Shown here: positions 61,422 through 64,000 of the stretch, one piece after another
Numbering within the stretch: position 1 is the stretch's first letter
Layout: each line of letters starts with the position of its first letter
Assembly (NCBI RefSeq): GCF_022024115.1
Contig: NZ_CP091792.1
Location: 1,612,001 to 1,676,000 of the forward strand
Reading direction: 5' to 3'
DNA from: Prevotella communis
Lineage (GTDB): Bacteria; Bacteroidota; Bacteroidia; Bacteroidales; Bacteroidaceae
DNA: 64,000 nucleotides
Program-made: the position numbers and the translations under genes
The notes under the pieces: model-generated
Seen by the model: the letters and a program-made list of their open reading frames with translations, nothing else
Database searches by the model: none
Told to the model about the DNA's origin: nothing

Positions 61422-64000
61422 TTAATTGTTGTACTCCTGCCAAGACTTTATCTTGATGTCGTCGAGACTCATGGCGGTGAAGGCTTCGATGAAGGCCTTT
61501 GCCAGACGTACATTGGTCATCAGGGGAATGTTGTGGTCAATGGCGCCACGACGAATCTTGTAACCGTTGGTCAGCTCACGTGAGGTGTGGTTCTTGGGTA
61601 CGTTGATGACCAGACCCACCTTGTGCTGGGAAATGAGGTCCATCACATTGTTCTCGCCAGCCTCATCGGGCCATGCTACGGTGATAGCCTTCACGCCATT
61701 ATCGTTGAAGAACTTGGCAGTACCGGCGGTGGCGTAGATGGTGTAGCCCTTCTTGGCCAACTGCTGTGCGGGTTCCAAAAGGGAAACCTTGCCTTTGGCA
61801 CCACCAGAAGAGATGAGCACGGCATCCTTAGGAATAGAATAGCCAGTTGCTATCAAACTGTTCAGGAGAGCCTCGTTCAGGTCGTCGCCCAGACAGCCAA
61901 CCTCACCCGTAGAACTCATGTCGACACCCAGGACAGGGTCGGCATTCTGCAGGCGGGCAAATGAGAACTGAGAAGCTTTGACACCGATGCGGTCAATATC
62001 AAATTCACTCTTCTCGGGCTTCTGGTAGGGGGCGTCGAGCATAATCTTTGTAGCCGTCTCGATGAAGTTGCGTTTCAGAATCTTAGAAACAAAGGGGAAC
62101 GAACGGGAGGCACGCAGGTTACACTCAATGACCTTCACCTCGCGGTTCTTTGCCAGGAACTGGATATTGAAAGGACCGGAGATGTTGAGTTCGGCTGCAA
62201 TCTTATGGGCAATCTTCTTAATCTGACGGATAGTAGAGAAATAGATGTGCTGTGCAGGGAACACCATCGTTGCATCACCAGAGTGCACACCGGCATACTC
62301 TACGTGCTCAGAGATCGCGTACTCAATCACCTCACCCTTGTCGGCTACGGCGTCGAACTCTATCTCCTTGGTCTCAGTCATGAACTTAGACACCACCACG
62401 GGGAATTCCTTGGATACCTCTGTAGCCATATTCAGGAAGCGTTGCAGTTCTTCCTCGTCATAGCATACGTTCATCGCAGCACCAGAGAGCACATATGAGG
62501 GACGCACCAGGACGGGATAGCCCACTTTGTCAACGAACTCCTTCACATCGTCGAAGCTCGTCAGCGCACGCCAGGCGGGCTGGTCGATACCAAGCTTATC
62601 GAGCATAGCTGAGAACTTGTCGCGGTTCTCGGCACGGTCGATATCTACGGGAGAGGTTCCCAGTACAGGCACACCCTGACGGTGGAGCTTCATGGCGAGG
62701 TTGTTTGGAATCTGACCACCCACTGAAACGATAACACCACGAGGCTGCTCTAAATCCATCACGTCGAGCACACGCTCCAACGAGAGTTCATCGAAGTAGA
62801 GACGGTCGCACATATCGTAGTCGGTAGATACGGTCTCGGGATTGTAGTTGATCATGATAGACTTATAGCCCAACTTACGAGCGGTGTTGATAGTATTTAC
62901 TGAACACCAGTCGAACTCTACACTCGAACCGATACGGTAAGCGCCTGAACCTAAGACAACTACAGATTTCTCGTTATTGTAATAGTTGATGTCGTGGGCA
63001 ACCTTGTATTTCTCGCCCTTGGTGTCGCCAAAGGCAGGTACGTGGGTATAGGTGAAGTAGAGATAGTTGGTGAGCTCAGGATGTTCGCTGGCTACTGTGG
63101 GGATGCGCTTTACAGAAGGCATGATGCCACGCTGTTTGCGGAGCTTGCGCACCTCAAGGTTCTCCTTCTCCATATTGGTTGACTTGGTCTTAAGCACAAA
63201 GCGTGCAATCTGGAAGTCTGAGAAGCCACAACGCTTCACCTCAAGCAGCAGTTCGTCTGAGAGATCCTCCAGCTTATCGAACTTCTGCAACTCGTGCTTC
63301 AGGTCAACGATGTGCTTCAGTCTTTCAAGGAACCATACATCAATCTTGGTCAGTTCCTCGATGCGCTCAATGGTATAGCCCTCTTCCAGAGCCTGGGCAA
63401 TAGCGAAGATACGTAGGTCGGTGGGGTTAGCCAACTCGTTGTCGAGGTCGTCGAACTTGGTGTGGTCGTTGCCCACGAAGCCATGCATGCCCTGACCAAT
63501 CATGCGCAAGCCCTTCTGAATCATTTCCTCGAAAGAGCGACCGATACTCATTATCTCACCTACGGACTTCATTGATGAACCAATCTGACGGCTGACGCCA
63601 GCGAACTTCGTGAGGTCCCAACGGGGAATCTTGCATATCATATAGTCGAGCGAGGGAGCAACATATGCAGAACTTGTAGTTCCCATCTCGCCAATCTGGT
63701 CGAGGGTATAGCCCAGCGCAATCTTAGCTGCTACGAAAGCGAGCGGATAACCCGTAGCTTTTGAAGCCAAGGCTGAAGAACGGCTCAGACGTGCGTTGAT
63801 CTCAATGATACGATAGTCGTTGGTCGTAGCGTTGAAAGCAAACTGGATGTTGCACTCGCCCACGATACCCAGATGACGCACACACTTGATAGTAATTTCC
63901 TGCAGCATCTTAACCTGTTCCTCGGTCAATGAACAAGTAGGAGCCACTACGATACTTTCGCCCGTGTGGATACCCAGGGGGTCGAAGTTCTCCATAGAGG
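61422..64000 (-). CDS. carB: Carbamoyl-phosphate synthase large subunit, 5' end outside window
   Basis: 858 codons up to the window edge; the full protein is near 1070 residues, so about 210 N-terminal residues are missing. The apparent Met at 63995 is internal: it lies in the MENFDPLGIHTGESIVVAPTC segment of the first ATP-grasp domain. The second ATP-grasp half (SVEFDWCSVNTINTARKLG, VRPSYVLSGAAM, VIECNLRASRSFPFVSK) and the MGS-like regulatory domain (from about VLISSGGAKGKV) follow. It makes carbamoyl phosphate for pyrimidines and arginine. Confidence 0.96.
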   Translation of the reverse strand, partial: SMENFDPLGIHTGESIVVAPTCSLTEEQVKMLQEITIKCVRHLGIVGECNIQFAFNATTNDYRIIEINARLSRSSALASKATGYPLAFVAAKIALGYTLDQIGEMGTTSSAYVAPSLDYMICKIPRWDLTKFAGVSRQIGSSMKSVGEIMSIGRSFEEMIQKGLRMIGQGMHGFVGNDHTKFDDLDNELANPTDLRIFAIAQALEEGYTIERIEELTKIDVWFLERLKHIVDLKHELQKFDKLEDLSDELLLEVKRCGFSDFQIARFVLKTKSTNMEKENLEVRKLRKQRGIMPSVKRIPTVASEHPELTNYLYFTYTHVPAFGDTKGEKYKVAHDINYYNNEKSVVVLGSGAYRIGSSVEFDWCSVNTINTARKLGYKSIMINYNPETVSTDYDMCDRLYFDELSLERVLDVMDLEQPRGVIVSVGGQIPNNLAMKLHRQGVPVLGTSPVDIDRAENRDKFSAMLDKLGIDQPAWRALTSFDDVKEFVDKVGYPVLVRPSYVLSGAAMNVCYDEEELQRFLNMATEVSKEFPVVVSKFMTETKEIEFDAVADKGEVIEYAISEHVEYAGVHSGDATMVFPAQHIYFSTIRQIKKIAHKIAAELNISGPFNIQFLAKNREVKVIECNLRASRSFPFVSKILKRNFIETATKIMLDAPYQKPEKSEFDIDRIGVKASQFSFARLQNADPVLGVDMSSTGEVGCLGDDLNEALLNSLIATGYSIPKDAVLISSGGAKGKVSLLEPAQQLAKKGYTIYATAGTAKFFNDNGVKAITVAWPDEAGENNVMDLISQHKVGLVINVPKNHTSRELTNGYKIRRGAIDHNIPLMTNVRLAKAFIEAFTAMSLDDIKIKSWQEYNN

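Noticed and set aside
61314..61583. Open frame between pheS and carB
   Set aside because: It runs antisense into carB, has no promoter, and its translation is unlike any protein; 61180-61420 shows nothing else that I can support.

Overview
The window looks like a Bacteroidales chromosome, most likely Prevotella or a close relative (inference). Evidence: Bacteroidetes-type promoters (TTTG, about 19-21 bp, then TAnnTTTG) precede many genes; starts often lack Shine-Dalgarno sites; and there are a complete Na+-translocating NADH:quinone reductase operon, a TamB-like giant protein, a bifunctional HisB, and DUF4421/DUF1460-type envelope proteins. No rRNA, tRNA or CRISPR array was seen.

Layout. 1-1557: end of an ATP-grasp-like gene, then mntP. 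1600-10420: a tightly packed operon of a zinc-ribbon protein, a membrane Ser/Thr kinase with a repetitive Thr-rich acidic tail, a zinc-ribbon protein with four AAA+ modules, a zinc-ribbon FHA protein and a PP2C phosphatase. It looks like a self-contained phospho-signalling AAA+ machine and is the strongest candidate for an undescribed system. 10455-14159: metA, an RlhA-like U32 protein and a membrane zinc-ribbon lipoprotein. 14236-15258: a HUH (RAYT-like) transposase-family protein beside a hairpin.

15300-23100 is an integrated mobilizable element: a 10-bp-phased iteron array, a protein with seven tandem HTH modules, a tyrosine integrase, a membrane cargo protein, an excisionase-like protein, a DUF3987 protein, a structured oriT-like region and a MobV-type relaxase. 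23150-28950 is an island bounded by inverted copies of a 14-bp dyad. It holds a minus-strand gene train: an orphan protein, a stand-alone DnaE fingers-like protein, small proteins, a PD-(D/E)XK-like protein, an MBL-fold nuclease-like protein and a calcineurin-like phosphoesterase. Next come a HigBA toxin-antitoxin pair, a Fic protein, a structured transcript, and a type I restriction-modification operon with an extra unknown gene between hsdS and hsdR.

39000-43306 carries a partial duplication of pgk. The truncated copy encodes an identical protein segment but differs at many synonymous sites; a RHH/PIN toxin-antitoxin pair and several repeat families lie between the copies. 43433-64000 is housekeeping: hisB, an oxidoreductase, envelope proteins, tamB-like, nqrABCDEF, uxaB, pheS and the 3' part of carB. 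Positions 14-43 kb therefore read as an accessory block inserted between core genes.
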